Made by a program: the position numbers and the translations under genes | The notes under the pieces: model-generated | What the model was told of the DNA's origin: nothing | Database searches by the model: none | The model's input: the letters and a program-made list of their open reading frames with translations, nothing else | Shown here: positions 1-6,299 of the stretch, piece after piece | Layout of the letters: each line of letters begins with the position of its first letter | Position numbering within the stretch: position 1 is the first letter of the stretch | Source: QYQL01 sp041674265 | Lineage (GTDB): Bacteria; Verrucomicrobiota; Verrucomicrobiia; Chthoniobacterales; Terrimicrobiaceae | Length of the DNA: 11,819 nt | Direction: 5' to 3' | NCBI GenBank assembly: GCA_041674265.1 | Contig: JBAYWC010000081.1 | Location: 1 to 11,819, forward strand

Positions 1-1
1 A

Positions 2-106
2 TTTTAAGCGAATTCCCATCGCTCCGAGATGAATCTTCCAGGTGATTACCGATTCATGCTCAATACCTTGCAATTCAATACACTGCCCGATTTTCGACAG
101 TTCCAT
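2..106 (-). CDS. Possible 5' end of a truncated gene, unknown product
   Basis: Reading the minus strand from an ATG at 106-104, 35 codons stay open to the window edge, starting MELSKIGQCIELQGIEHE. An AAGGA stretch lies just upstream of the ATG, but only about two bases separate them, which is closer than usual. The ORF lies 78 bases downstream of the glgX stop on the same strand, so it could be the next gene of that transcript. Base composition here is clearly more AT-rich than in the neighbours. I do not recognise the peptide, and an open run of 35 codons can occur by chance, so the call is weak. Confidence 0.3.
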   Translation of the reverse strand, partial: MELSKIGQCIELQGIEHESVITWKIHLGAMGIRLK

Positions 107-184
107 TTTCCTTTTTAGGTTTATCCCTCGAAGTTCAGGCTAAATGAAAACGCCTTGTTCCCCGGGCGGGAAATCCTCCCTGGA

Positions 185-2296
185 TTACTTCCCAACGAGC
201 AGGAGCCCCGACCATTCCCGGAGGACATATTGCTTCTGGGCCGGCAATGCCTGTTCCCCGCCGGAGTCGCAAATGTCATCCGGGGCGGGGAGCCCGGTAT
301 CGACCGACCTGAGCCAGGACATCCCCCGCGGGAGCACCGGCAGCACAAACGGCAGCGGCTTGTAAAACATGTTGAAGGCCACGTAGAAAAAATGCGGGGG
401 GCCACCGATCGCTTCTCCGTGACGGCCGCAAAGCATGAAGGCCAGGGAGCGGCTGGAAACGGTCCAATCCGGGCGCCATGGCAGCACCCCGTGCCAACTG
501 ATGTCCGGGTAGCCGCTTCCAACCTGGTCACGGGCCGTGAGAAACTCCGGCTGGCGAAAGGCGGGGTTCGCTTTCCGGAAGGCGATCAGGGTCCGGGTGA
601 AGCGCAACATCTCGAGCCCCTCGTCGTCGGGGTTCCAGTGCAGCCAGTTCCAATCCTCGTCGTGGCAGTAGGCATTGTTGTTGCCGCGCTGGGAACGCCC
701 GCATTCATCGCCCATATAGATCATCGGAACCCCCTGGCTGGTGAGCAGGAGCAACATCGCGTTCTTGCACTGGCGCAGGCGCAGTGCCCGCACTTTCGGG
801 TCGCCGGTTTCCCCCTCGACGCCGCAATTCCAACTGTTGTTGTCATCCGCCCCGTCGTTGTTGTTCTCTCCGTTTTCGAGGTTGTGTTTTTCGTTGTAGG
901 AAAACAAATCGCGCAGGGTGAACCCGTCGTGGCAGGTGATGAAGTTGACCGAGGCCGTGGGCTTGCGGCCGGCGGCGGCATAAAGGTCGGGCGAGCCCAT
1001 GATGCGCTGGACCATTTCGCCCACGGTGCCGGGGTCGCCTTTGAGAAACCGGCGCGCGCAGTCGCGATATTTTCCATTCCACTCCATCCAGCGTCCGTAG
1101 GAGGGGAAATTTCCGACCTGGTAGAGTCCCCCCGCGTCCCAGGCTTCGGCGATGAGATCGCATCCTGCCAGGACCGGATCGTAGGCCAGTGATTCCAGCA
1201 GTGGCGGATTGAGGAGAGGGGCACCGTTCACATCCCGCCCGAGCACCGAGGCCAGGTCGAAGCGGAAGCCGTCGATGTGGTATTCCGCGGCCCAATACCG
1301 GAGGCAACTGATCACGAATCCCCGGATGGCGGGATGGTTGCAATTCACCGTGTTTCCGCATCCGGTGTAGTTCAAAAAGCGTCCCTTCGAGTCGAGGAGG
1401 TAGTAGGTTTTGTTGTCGATCCCGCGAAACGAAATCACCGGGCCGTCCGCGCCGCCCTCGGCGGTATGGTTGAACACGACATCGAGAACGACCTCCATGC
1501 CGTCCGCGTGGAGTTGCTTGACCATGTCTTTGAATTCATGGACCTGCCGGCCTTCCCGCGCGCTCGCGGCATAGCTGCATTTCGGCGCGGAAAAACCGAC
1601 CGTGCTGTAGCCCCAGTAGTTGCAGAGCGGCTCGCCGGTTGCCGGGTTGGTGCGCGTGTTTTCGGTCTCATCGAACTCGAAGACCGGCATGAGCTCGACG
1701 CAGTTGACCCCCAGGTCCCGCAGGTAGGAAGTCTTCTCCGCCAGCCCGGCAAACGTGCCCGGGCGCGTCGTCCGGGAGCTGGGGTGACGCGTGAATCCCC
1801 TCACATGCATCTCATAGATGATCAGTTCGCTCTCCCGACGCCGCAGCGGGCGGCTGTGCTCCCAGTGATATTCCTCGTGGGGAATCCGGCCGCGATATAC
1901 GGGTTTGTGGCCGGAGGGTTTTCCCATCCAGATTTCCCGCCCGGCAATTTTTCGCGCGTGGGGGTCCAACACGATATTCTTCGGGTCAAAATAATGGCCC
2001 TCCCTCGGATCGTGAGGCCCCTCGAACCGGAACCCATACTCGATTTTCTCGTAATCCAGATCGTAAACCGTCATCGCCCAGACCTGGCCGAGGCGATATT
2101 CGGACGGAAAGGGGATTTCGGCCACCGGGACGGGGGCTCCCCGCTCGAAGAGCACCAGGGCGCATGCCGTCGCATGCGCGCTGAAGATGGAAAAGTTGAT
2201 GCCGTGGGGGACATGGCTTGCGCCAAAGGGCAACGGATGCCCATAGCGAAGCTTGAACTCTCCATGCGAATGAGTCGGATTCGGACAGTCGGGCAT
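185..2296 (-). CDS. glgX: Glycogen debranching enzyme, isoamylase type (GH13)
   Basis: This 703-residue protein should hydrolyse alpha-1,6 branch linkages of glycogen or limit dextrins in the cytoplasm; there is no signal peptide. The N-terminal beta-sandwich region begins with a GHPLPFGA..PHGINFSIFS stretch (residues 19-38), typical of isoamylase/GlgX/TreX proteins. The (beta/alpha)8 catalytic domain follows with all four GH13 regions: DVVFNHT (272-278), GFRFD with nucleophile Asp347, LIAEAWD with acid/base Glu384, and FITCHDG with Asp457. Length fits GlgX (about 660) or archaeal TreX (about 710), so the enzyme is complete. GGAGGG directly abuts the ATG, an unusually short Shine-Dalgarno spacing, but no other in-frame start fits the N-terminal domain. 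It is separated from the upstream motor operon by 187 bases containing a large palindrome, so co-function is not implied. Family assignment is secure; the choice between GlgX and TreX activity is not. Confidence 0.95.
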   Translation of the reverse strand: MPDCPNPTHSHGEFKLRYGHPLPFGASHVPHGINFSIFSAHATACALVLFERGAPVPVAEIPFPSEYRLGQVWAMTVYDLDYEKIEYGFRFEGPHDPREGHYFDPKNIVLDPHARKIAGREIWMGKPSGHKPVYRGRIPHEEYHWEHSRPLRRRESELIIYEMHVRGFTRHPSSRTTRPGTFAGLAEKTSYLRDLGVNCVELMPVFEFDETENTRTNPATGEPLCNYWGYSTVGFSAPKCSYAASAREGRQVHEFKDMVKQLHADGMEVVLDVVFNHTAEGGADGPVISFRGIDNKTYYLLDSKGRFLNYTGCGNTVNCNHPAIRGFVISCLRYWAAEYHIDGFRFDLASVLGRDVNGAPLLNPPLLESLAYDPVLAGCDLIAEAWDAGGLYQVGNFPSYGRWMEWNGKYRDCARRFLKGDPGTVGEMVQRIMGSPDLYAAAGRKPTASVNFITCHDGFTLRDLFSYNEKHNLENGENNNDGADDNNSWNCGVEGETGDPKVRALRLRQCKNAMLLLLTSQGVPMIYMGDECGRSQRGNNNAYCHDEDWNWLHWNPDDEGLEMLRFTRTLIAFRKANPAFRQPEFLTARDQVGSGYPDISWHGVLPWRPDWTVSSRSLAFMLCGRHGEAIGGPPHFFYVAFNMFYKPLPFVLPVLPRGMSWLRSVDTGLPAPDDICDSGGEQALPAQKQYVLREWSGLLLVGK

Positions 2297-2361
2297 CCCT
2301 CCGAGCCTAGGCGCTGGATCGAAAACAGCAAGCCATGCGTTCGGGCATGTCGGCGTTGTTC

Positions 2362-2442
2362 TTTTGGCCTCTGGCGGCGTTGCGTCTCAGTCACAGAGTG
2401 CTTGGGCTATGCTCCTTCGCCGCGCCTTGCCAGAGGCCAAAA
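2362..2442. repeat. Long imperfect palindrome, REP-like element
   Basis: Two perfectly complementary 14-base arms, TTTTGGCCTCTGGC (2362-2375) and GCCAGAGGCCAAAA (2429-2442), enclose 53 bases. The stem can continue inward: GGCG (2376-2379) pairs with CGCC (2423-2426) past a two-base bulge, then GCG (2382-2384) pairs with CGC (2418-2420). The whole would fold into a hairpin of about 80 nt with an apical loop near 2385-2417. Neither strand shows a T-run right after the stem, so this is not a classical intrinsic terminator. It lies between the vWA gene and glgX, both on the minus strand, and resembles extragenic palindromic (REP/BIME-type) repeats. Only one copy is in the window, so its repetitive nature is inference. 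Confidence 0.8.
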
Positions 2443-2483
2443 ACTCCTGCGCCATCTTGCCACCTTTATTTCTTGGCGGCTCC

Positions 2484-3554
2484 TTACTTGATTTCGCGGA
2501 CTTTGCCGCCGGATTTTCGGATGATGGACCCGAATTCGCGCTTGTCGTCGGGTTTCATTTCGAAGCCGATGAAGTGAATTTTGCAACCCTCGGTGCCTTG
2601 GAGGGGACCCCGGGTGATTTTCTCAATTTCCTTCCACGGAATATTCCCTCCGTAGTTGCCCGTGGTCTTTTCCTTTTGCGCGCTTTTGTCGTCGCCCGGC
2701 GGGGTCCACTGGAAGCTGGCGTCGGAGATGAGGAAGATGACGTCCGGCTGCATCTTCGCGGCCAGTTCCAGGACGCCGACAAGGCCCCGGGGATTGGCGA
2801 CGACTTTTCCCGAGGCGGCCATCATGCCGGCTTCGACCCATTCGGTTTCGATCCATTGCAGGGCGGCGGCGCGGTTCTGGTCCGTGGCGGGGACGAGTCC
2901 CGTGTTGAACGGCTTGTAGTTCCGGGTGAACTGGATGATCCCGAAGCGGGCGCTGATGGGAAGCTTGCCGATGAGGGAGGACGTTTCCTCCTTGATCTTG
3001 GAAAGGGGGATGCCGGCTTTGTTGGCTTTGTTGACCACGCTGGTGGAGACGTCGAAAAGCAGCAGGATGCGTTTTCCGGTGGACTGGATGCCGAAAAAGC
3101 TCATGCCGAATCCGATGCCGCCCGATCCGCCGGCCCCTTCCCCGCCTCCGCCCTGGCCCGATGTGCCGACCAGGCTGGAGACCTGGTCGGAGACAATTTC
3201 GGAAGGGTCGAGCGGGAGCATTTGGTCCATCGGCATCTTCGGCAGCTCCGGAAGGGCGAACGCCGAAGGCCGCAGGCTTTGCATTTTGTCGTTGAAAGTG
3301 GGTTTGGGAGTCATGGCGTCAAATGCGGCCATGTTCATCTTGTGTTCCCTCTGCTTGGCGGGGAGGCGGATGTCCTTTTTGACCTCGAAATTCGCGGGCG
3401 GGGGGAAGATGTATTTTGCGACGACGATGATGCCGGCCACGATTCCGCCCGCGAGGTGGATGGCCACGACGCCGATCAGGATCCCGAGGAGCAGGTGGCG
3501 GCGGCGTTTCTTTGCCCGCGCGTCCTCGCTGAGAAATGTCTCGATGGCGGCCAT
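2484..3554 (-). CDS. Membrane-anchored von Willebrand factor A domain protein, candidate TonB-like transducer
   Basis: This 356-residue protein has a short N-terminus with a basic cluster (KKRRR, 15-19), then one hydrophobic helix (about 20-48) with an internal His33. The positive-inside rule places the rest in the periplasm. Residues 51-120 are proline- and methionine-rich, 131-150 form a glycine-rich linker, and about 161-356 form a vWA domain. Its first strand carries the MIDAS motif DVSTS (Asp168, Ser170, Ser172), and ISD (276-278) supplies the later aspartate. The usual MIDAS threonine position appears changed (EAGMM, 241-245). The ATG shares one base with the stop of the upstream ExbD gene (TGATG), implying translational coupling and a role with the ExbB/ExbD motor. 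TonB-like topology suggests it could be the force-transmitting partner; that is inference. vWA membership is well supported, the ligand is unknown. Confidence 0.85.
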   Translation of the reverse strand: MAAIETFLSEDARAKKRRRHLLLGILIGVVAIHLAGGIVAGIIVVAKYIFPPPANFEVKKDIRLPAKQREHKMNMAAFDAMTPKPTFNDKMQSLRPSAFALPELPKMPMDQMLPLDPSEIVSDQVSSLVGTSGQGGGGEGAGGSGGIGFGMSFFGIQSTGKRILLLFDVSTSVVNKANKAGIPLSKIKEETSSLIGKLPISARFGIIQFTRNYKPFNTGLVPATDQNRAAALQWIETEWVEAGMMAASGKVVANPRGLVGVLELAAKMQPDVIFLISDASFQWTPPGDDKSAQKEKTTGNYGGNIPWKEIEKITRGPLQGTEGCKIHFIGFEMKPDDKREFGSIIRKSGGKVREIK

Positions 3555-4000
3555 CAGTTTTCTTCCGGTGAGTTGTCCGCGAAGGTGACCCCGGTGATCT
3601 TGGCCTGGGCGCAGGTGTTCAGGACGGTGACGATCCGCTGGTGGGCGGACGCGTCATCGGCGTCGATGGTGATGAGCGGCTCGGTTTTGTTGGCGTCGGC
3701 GGTTTCCTTGAACCTTTTCAAAGTGGCGAGGAGCGCGGGGAGGGAGTCCCCTTTCGGCGAGTCCATCGGTTGGTCATTGAGGATGATCTGGCCATCGGGA
3801 CGGATCGTGATCCGTTGTTCGTCCGGGATGTCGAGGGCTTCCTCCTGGGCCACGGTGCCCGGCAGGCCGATATTCAGATCGCTCTCCTGCTTGACCGGCT
3901 TCGCGGTCACCATGAAAAAAACCAGGAGCAGGAAGACCATGTCGATCATCGGCCCCATCTGCATCTCGACGGCCTGGACGTCCTTCCGCTTCAGTTGCAT
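3554..4000 (-). CDS. ExbD/TolR-family biopolymer transport protein (second copy)
   Basis: This 148-residue protein has a short basic cytoplasmic N-terminus, one transmembrane helix (about 16-34) and a periplasmic C-terminal domain, the normal ExbD/TolR layout (about 140 residues). The helix begins MGPMIDMVFLLLVFFMV, and Asp20 matches the proton-carrying aspartate of the family (Asp25 in E. coli ExbD). With ExbB it should convert proton motive force into motion of a periplasmic partner. It starts 37 bases after the stop of the other exbD and its stop overlaps the start of the vWA gene by one base. Its periplasmic domain differs clearly from the neighbouring ExbD: longer, and containing ITIRPDGQIILND (64-76). 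No Shine-Dalgarno site is evident. ExbD and TolR cannot be separated by sequence alone here. Confidence 0.93.
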   Translation of the reverse strand: MQLKRKDVQAVEMQMGPMIDMVFLLLVFFMVTAKPVKQESDLNIGLPGTVAQEEALDIPDEQRITIRPDGQIILNDQPMDSPKGDSLPALLATLKRFKETADANKTEPLITIDADDASAHQRIVTVLNTCAQAKITGVTFADNSPEEN

Positions 4001-4037
4001 CGGTCAGTTCTCTCCGGCATGGGTGTCTTCATTCCGT

Positions 4038-4445
4038 TCAGTCCTTGTAGGTTCCGAAAATGACATTGATGGCGCCCGCCTCGCTCGCGATTTTCATCAA
4101 CTCCTTGATTTGTTTCCCCTGCGTGCCCTTGTCGGCGCGCACGTAGAGCCTGAGAGGGGGGGTATTTTTGAAGCGCTGTTTCAAATAGGCGGCGAGTTCT
4201 TTTTTGTCCACGGGCTTTTGCCCGGCAAAATAATGCCCGGACGCATCGATGCTGATGATATCGCGGTCGGAGAGATCGCCGGGAATGACGGCATTGGCGG
4301 CGGTCGGCAGCTTGATATCCACCTTGACCTGTTCCTTCGAGATCTTTGTGGTGACCATGAAGAAGACGAGCAGGAGAAACGTCATGTCGATCATCGGGGC
4401 CAATTGGAACCCGACTTCGTCATCCTGTTTTTTGAGCAGCCTCAT
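4038..4445 (-). CDS. ExbD/TolR-family biopolymer transport protein (first copy)
   Basis: This 135-residue protein has a charged N-terminus (MRLLKKQDDE), a single transmembrane helix (about 16-33) and a periplasmic domain. The helix starts LAPMIDMTFLLLVFFMV, with Asp20 at the family's essential proton-handling position. The periplasmic part shows the usual ExbD pattern: a beta strand near IDIKLP-like sequence at 43-47, DIISIDASGHYF (62-73), then LRLYVRADKG (98-107) and a closing INVIFGT. It follows exbB by 26 bases with no obvious ribosome-binding site and precedes a second, non-identical exbD by 37 bases. Presence of two ExbDs with one ExbB suggests a mixed ExbD pair in one channel or two partner-specific versions; this is inference. 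Confidence 0.93.
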   Translation of the reverse strand: MRLLKKQDDEVGFQLAPMIDMTFLLLVFFMVTTKISKEQVKVDIKLPTAANAVIPGDLSDRDIISIDASGHYFAGQKPVDKKELAAYLKQRFKNTPPLRLYVRADKGTQGKQIKELMKIASEAGAINVIFGTYKD

Positions 4446-4471
4446 GATCGGTCAGAGCGTGTCCCGGGGGA

Positions 4472-5305
4472 TCATTCCTGCGGATTTTCATACTCCGCCG
4501 AGGCTCCTTCGATTTTGAGTTCGCCGGAAAGGAGATCGAGCATGAAGGTCACGCGTTTCTGGATGGCGGCGATGTGGATCGTGAGAAGGTTCCGGAAATA
4601 AAAGTAAAGGAACATGGCGGGGATGCCGACGAAGAGCCCGCCGGCGGTCGTGATCATGGCCTCGCCGATGCCGCCGGCGAGATCCGAAGGTTCGGATCTT
4701 CCCGCCGCGAGCATGTCGAAGCTGGCGATCATGCCGGTCACGGTTCCCAACAGCCCGAGCATGGGGCCGATGGTCGCGAAGACATTGAGGTAGTTGACCC
4801 AAAGGCTGAGCTTCGTGTCCTCGTTGGCCAGGGTTTCGCCCGCGGCCTGCTCCATCGAGAGTTTGTTGGCGAGGTCGCGCTCGAAATTCACCTTGAGCAG
4901 GGCCGCGGCCATGGTGTTGGCGAAAATATTGGGCTGGCTGTGGCAGAGCGAATAGGCGGAGGCCGCGTCGCGGGCCTGCATGTATTGGCCGACCGCCTCG
5001 ACCTGGGTCTTGGGCATGAGCTTGTTTCCGTTGATGTGAAGGAAACAGTAAACCGCGACCCCCGCCGTGCCGATCGAGCACAGGAGAATCGGCCACATGA
5101 GCGGGCCGCCGACCAGAAACGTGTCGAGAAGGGTTTTGTCCTTGGGAGGCTTGGCCGTTTGCGCCGCGCCTGCGGGCGCGGGCGCCTCCTGTGCTTCCAG
5201 GGTTGCGGCAAACGCCAGCGCTCCGGATGCCACCAGGACGGCGAGCAGCAGGCGGACGGGCTTATTGGGATTTTTCGGACGGTTTTTTTCCATGGGTTTT
5301 TTCAT
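4472..5305 (-). CDS. ExbB/TolQ/MotA-family proton channel with N-terminal signal peptide
   Basis: This 277-residue protein is the proton-channel subunit of an ExbB-ExbD motor in the inner membrane. A basic N-terminus and hydrophobic stretch (about 18-38, ending near LEAQ) look like a signal peptide, which E. coli ExbB and TolQ lack. Three transmembrane segments follow at about 67-89, 168-195 and 215-240. The second contains GPMLGLLGTVTGM with Thr188; the third contains GIGEAMITTAGGLFVGIPA with Glu215 and Thr220. These match E. coli ExbB Thr148, Glu176 and Thr181. The start is uncertain: ATG at 5305 or 5293, neither with a Shine-Dalgarno site. Either one overlaps the end of the upstream gene by 32-44 bases, so translational coupling is likely. 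The frame stays open upstream to 5845, but that stretch is antisense-like noise inside the upstream gene. Family is secure, the precise subfamily is not. Confidence 0.93.
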   Translation of the reverse strand: MKKPMEKNRPKNPNKPVRLLLAVLVASGALAFAATLEAQEAPAPAGAAQTAKPPKDKTLLDTFLVGGPLMWPILLCSIGTAGVAVYCFLHINGNKLMPKTQVEAVGQYMQARDAASAYSLCHSQPNIFANTMAAALLKVNFERDLANKLSMEQAAGETLANEDTKLSLWVNYLNVFATIGPMLGLLGTVTGMIASFDMLAAGRSEPSDLAGGIGEAMITTAGGLFVGIPAMFLYFYFRNLLTIHIAAIQKRVTFMLDLLSGELKIEGASAEYENPQE

Positions 5306-6299
5306 CGGGCGGTTTTTTTCGGATTGGATTTTTCCGGGGTTTTTCAGGCGCTCCAGGGGCTTTGGCCCGATCTTCCCGGGCAGCCTTCTCGGGGTCATGG
5401 GCCAGAAGATCCTTCGGCAGACTTTCCATATACTGTTTGGCGGGGGGGGCGTATTTTGAGTCCGGATAAATCGTGACGAGGTCGCGGGCGCACTCGAGCG
5501 CCTTGTCCTTTTCCCCGACAAAATCGTAAATCCGGGCCGCTCCCCAAAGCCCGCGGGCGGCGGGCAGGGTGGCCGAACCGTGGAACAGATAAGGGAAGAG
5601 GTAAAGATCGAGGGACTGGTGGTAGAGGCGGGCGTGTTCGGGAATGACATGGATGTCCTCCTGCCAGCGGGGGTTGTCTTCGACCAGCTTCCGAAGGGCG
5701 GTGTCGTCCGCCTCCGCGAGAATGAATTTCGCCTCGATGAGCACGGCCGGATTCTCGGTGATTTCGGCCAGTTCGAGCGCTTCCTTGACGGCATCCTTCG
5801 CCTGTCCGGTCGCCACCATGGCGCGAAGCCGGCCTTGGCGGGCATTCATTTTGTCCCGGTCGTCCCATGCGCTGGCTTCGGCCCGGCGGAAAATTTCGAG
5901 GGCCTTTGCGGCATCCTCCCGTTTTTCCGTCTTCAAGAGCAGATCTCCGAAGACACAGCCGATGTGTGCGGCGGGAGAGCGGGGGATATCGAGCCAGGGA
6001 AGTTGTTTGAGCCACAAATCGCCGATTTCCCGGAGCTGCCCCGGGGCGGCCGATTCCAGCGTCCGGTCTCTTGCCGGATCGGCGGCAAACTCGATATGGG
6101 AGACATCATTTTTGGAGATCGAGACCGAGGCGGTATTGGCGGCGGCACCCGGCTGGGTGGGGAGAGGCACTTCAAGCCGGAACGCCTTGTCATCCACCCC
6201 CACAAGGCGTCCGGGGCGTTTTTCCCCATTGCGCATGAAGAGCACATCCTGCGCATGGAGGGAGGACATGAGGAAGAGAAGGATCAGAAACGGTTTCAT
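5262..6299 (-). CDS. Secreted protein with Sm-like beta region, helical repeats and lysine-rich tail
   Basis: This 345-residue protein starts with a signal peptide (1-16, cleavage likely after LHA before Gln17), so it is exported. Residues 17-73 are beta-rich, with RNGEKRPGRLVGVDD and a closing VSHIEFA, resembling the small Sm-like beta domain often found at the start of PVC-group secreted proteins. Residues about 85-300 are helical with weak TPR-like pairs, for example RIYDFVGEKDKALECARDL (256-274). The tail (309-345) is rich in Lys, Pro and Arg and would be flexible and highly basic. Its ATG overlaps the stop of the large TPR gene (ATGA), and its 3' end overlaps exbB by up to 44 bases. Both overlaps tie it to the motor operon. 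It is probably a periplasmic accessory or adaptor; the exact role is unknown. Confidence 0.85.
   Translation of the reverse strand: MKPFLILLFLMSSLHAQDVLFMRNGEKRPGRLVGVDDKAFRLEVPLPTQPGAAANTASVSISKNDVSHIEFAADPARDRTLESAAPGQLREIGDLWLKQLPWLDIPRSPAAHIGCVFGDLLLKTEKREDAAKALEIFRRAEASAWDDRDKMNARQGRLRAMVATGQAKDAVKEALELAEITENPAVLIEAKFILAEADDTALRKLVEDNPRWQEDIHVIPEHARLYHQSLDLYLFPYLFHGSATLPAARGLWGAARIYDFVGEKDKALECARDLVTIYPDSKYAPPAKQYMESLPKDLLAHDPEKAAREDRAKAPGAPEKPRKNPIRKKPPDEKTHGKKPSEKSQ
5276..5320 (-). repeat. Direct repeat with A7 tracts at the gene overlap
   Basis: On the minus strand a 15-base unit, GAAAAAAACCGCCCG (5320-5306), recurs 30 bases later as GAAAAAAACCGTCCG (5290-5276), 14 of 15 bases identical. 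A period of 30 preserves frame in both overlapping genes: it gives repeated KKP in the upstream protein tail and repeated EKNRP in the ExbB frame. The ExbB start codons lie between and beside the copies. The A7 runs could be sites of polymerase slippage or of sequencing error. Confidence 0.75.

Noticed and set aside
121..184. Terminator after glgX
   Set aside because: Only a four-base-pair stem (GGGA/TCCC) can be drawn and no T-tract follows on the minus strand.
185..2296. glgX as part of the envelope motor system
   Set aside because: It shares the strand only; a 187-base gap with a palindrome separates it, and it is a cytoplasmic carbohydrate enzyme with no obvious link.
2362..2442. Palindrome read as a Rho-independent terminator of the motor operon
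   Set aside because: The stem is far longer than usual and is followed by A-rich or mixed sequence, not a T-run, in either direction.
2364..4601. Long plus-strand open frame (745 codons) antisense to vWA, both exbD genes and the end of exbB
   Set aside because: It crosses four well-supported minus-strand genes and their junctions; its translation resembles no family and is low-complexity, as expected of an antisense shadow.
5306..5845. Upstream extension of the exbB frame giving a 457-residue protein
   Set aside because: The extra residues are Arg/Pro/Ser-rich and out of frame inside the signal-peptide-bearing upstream gene; the true ExbB begins with its own leader near 5305.
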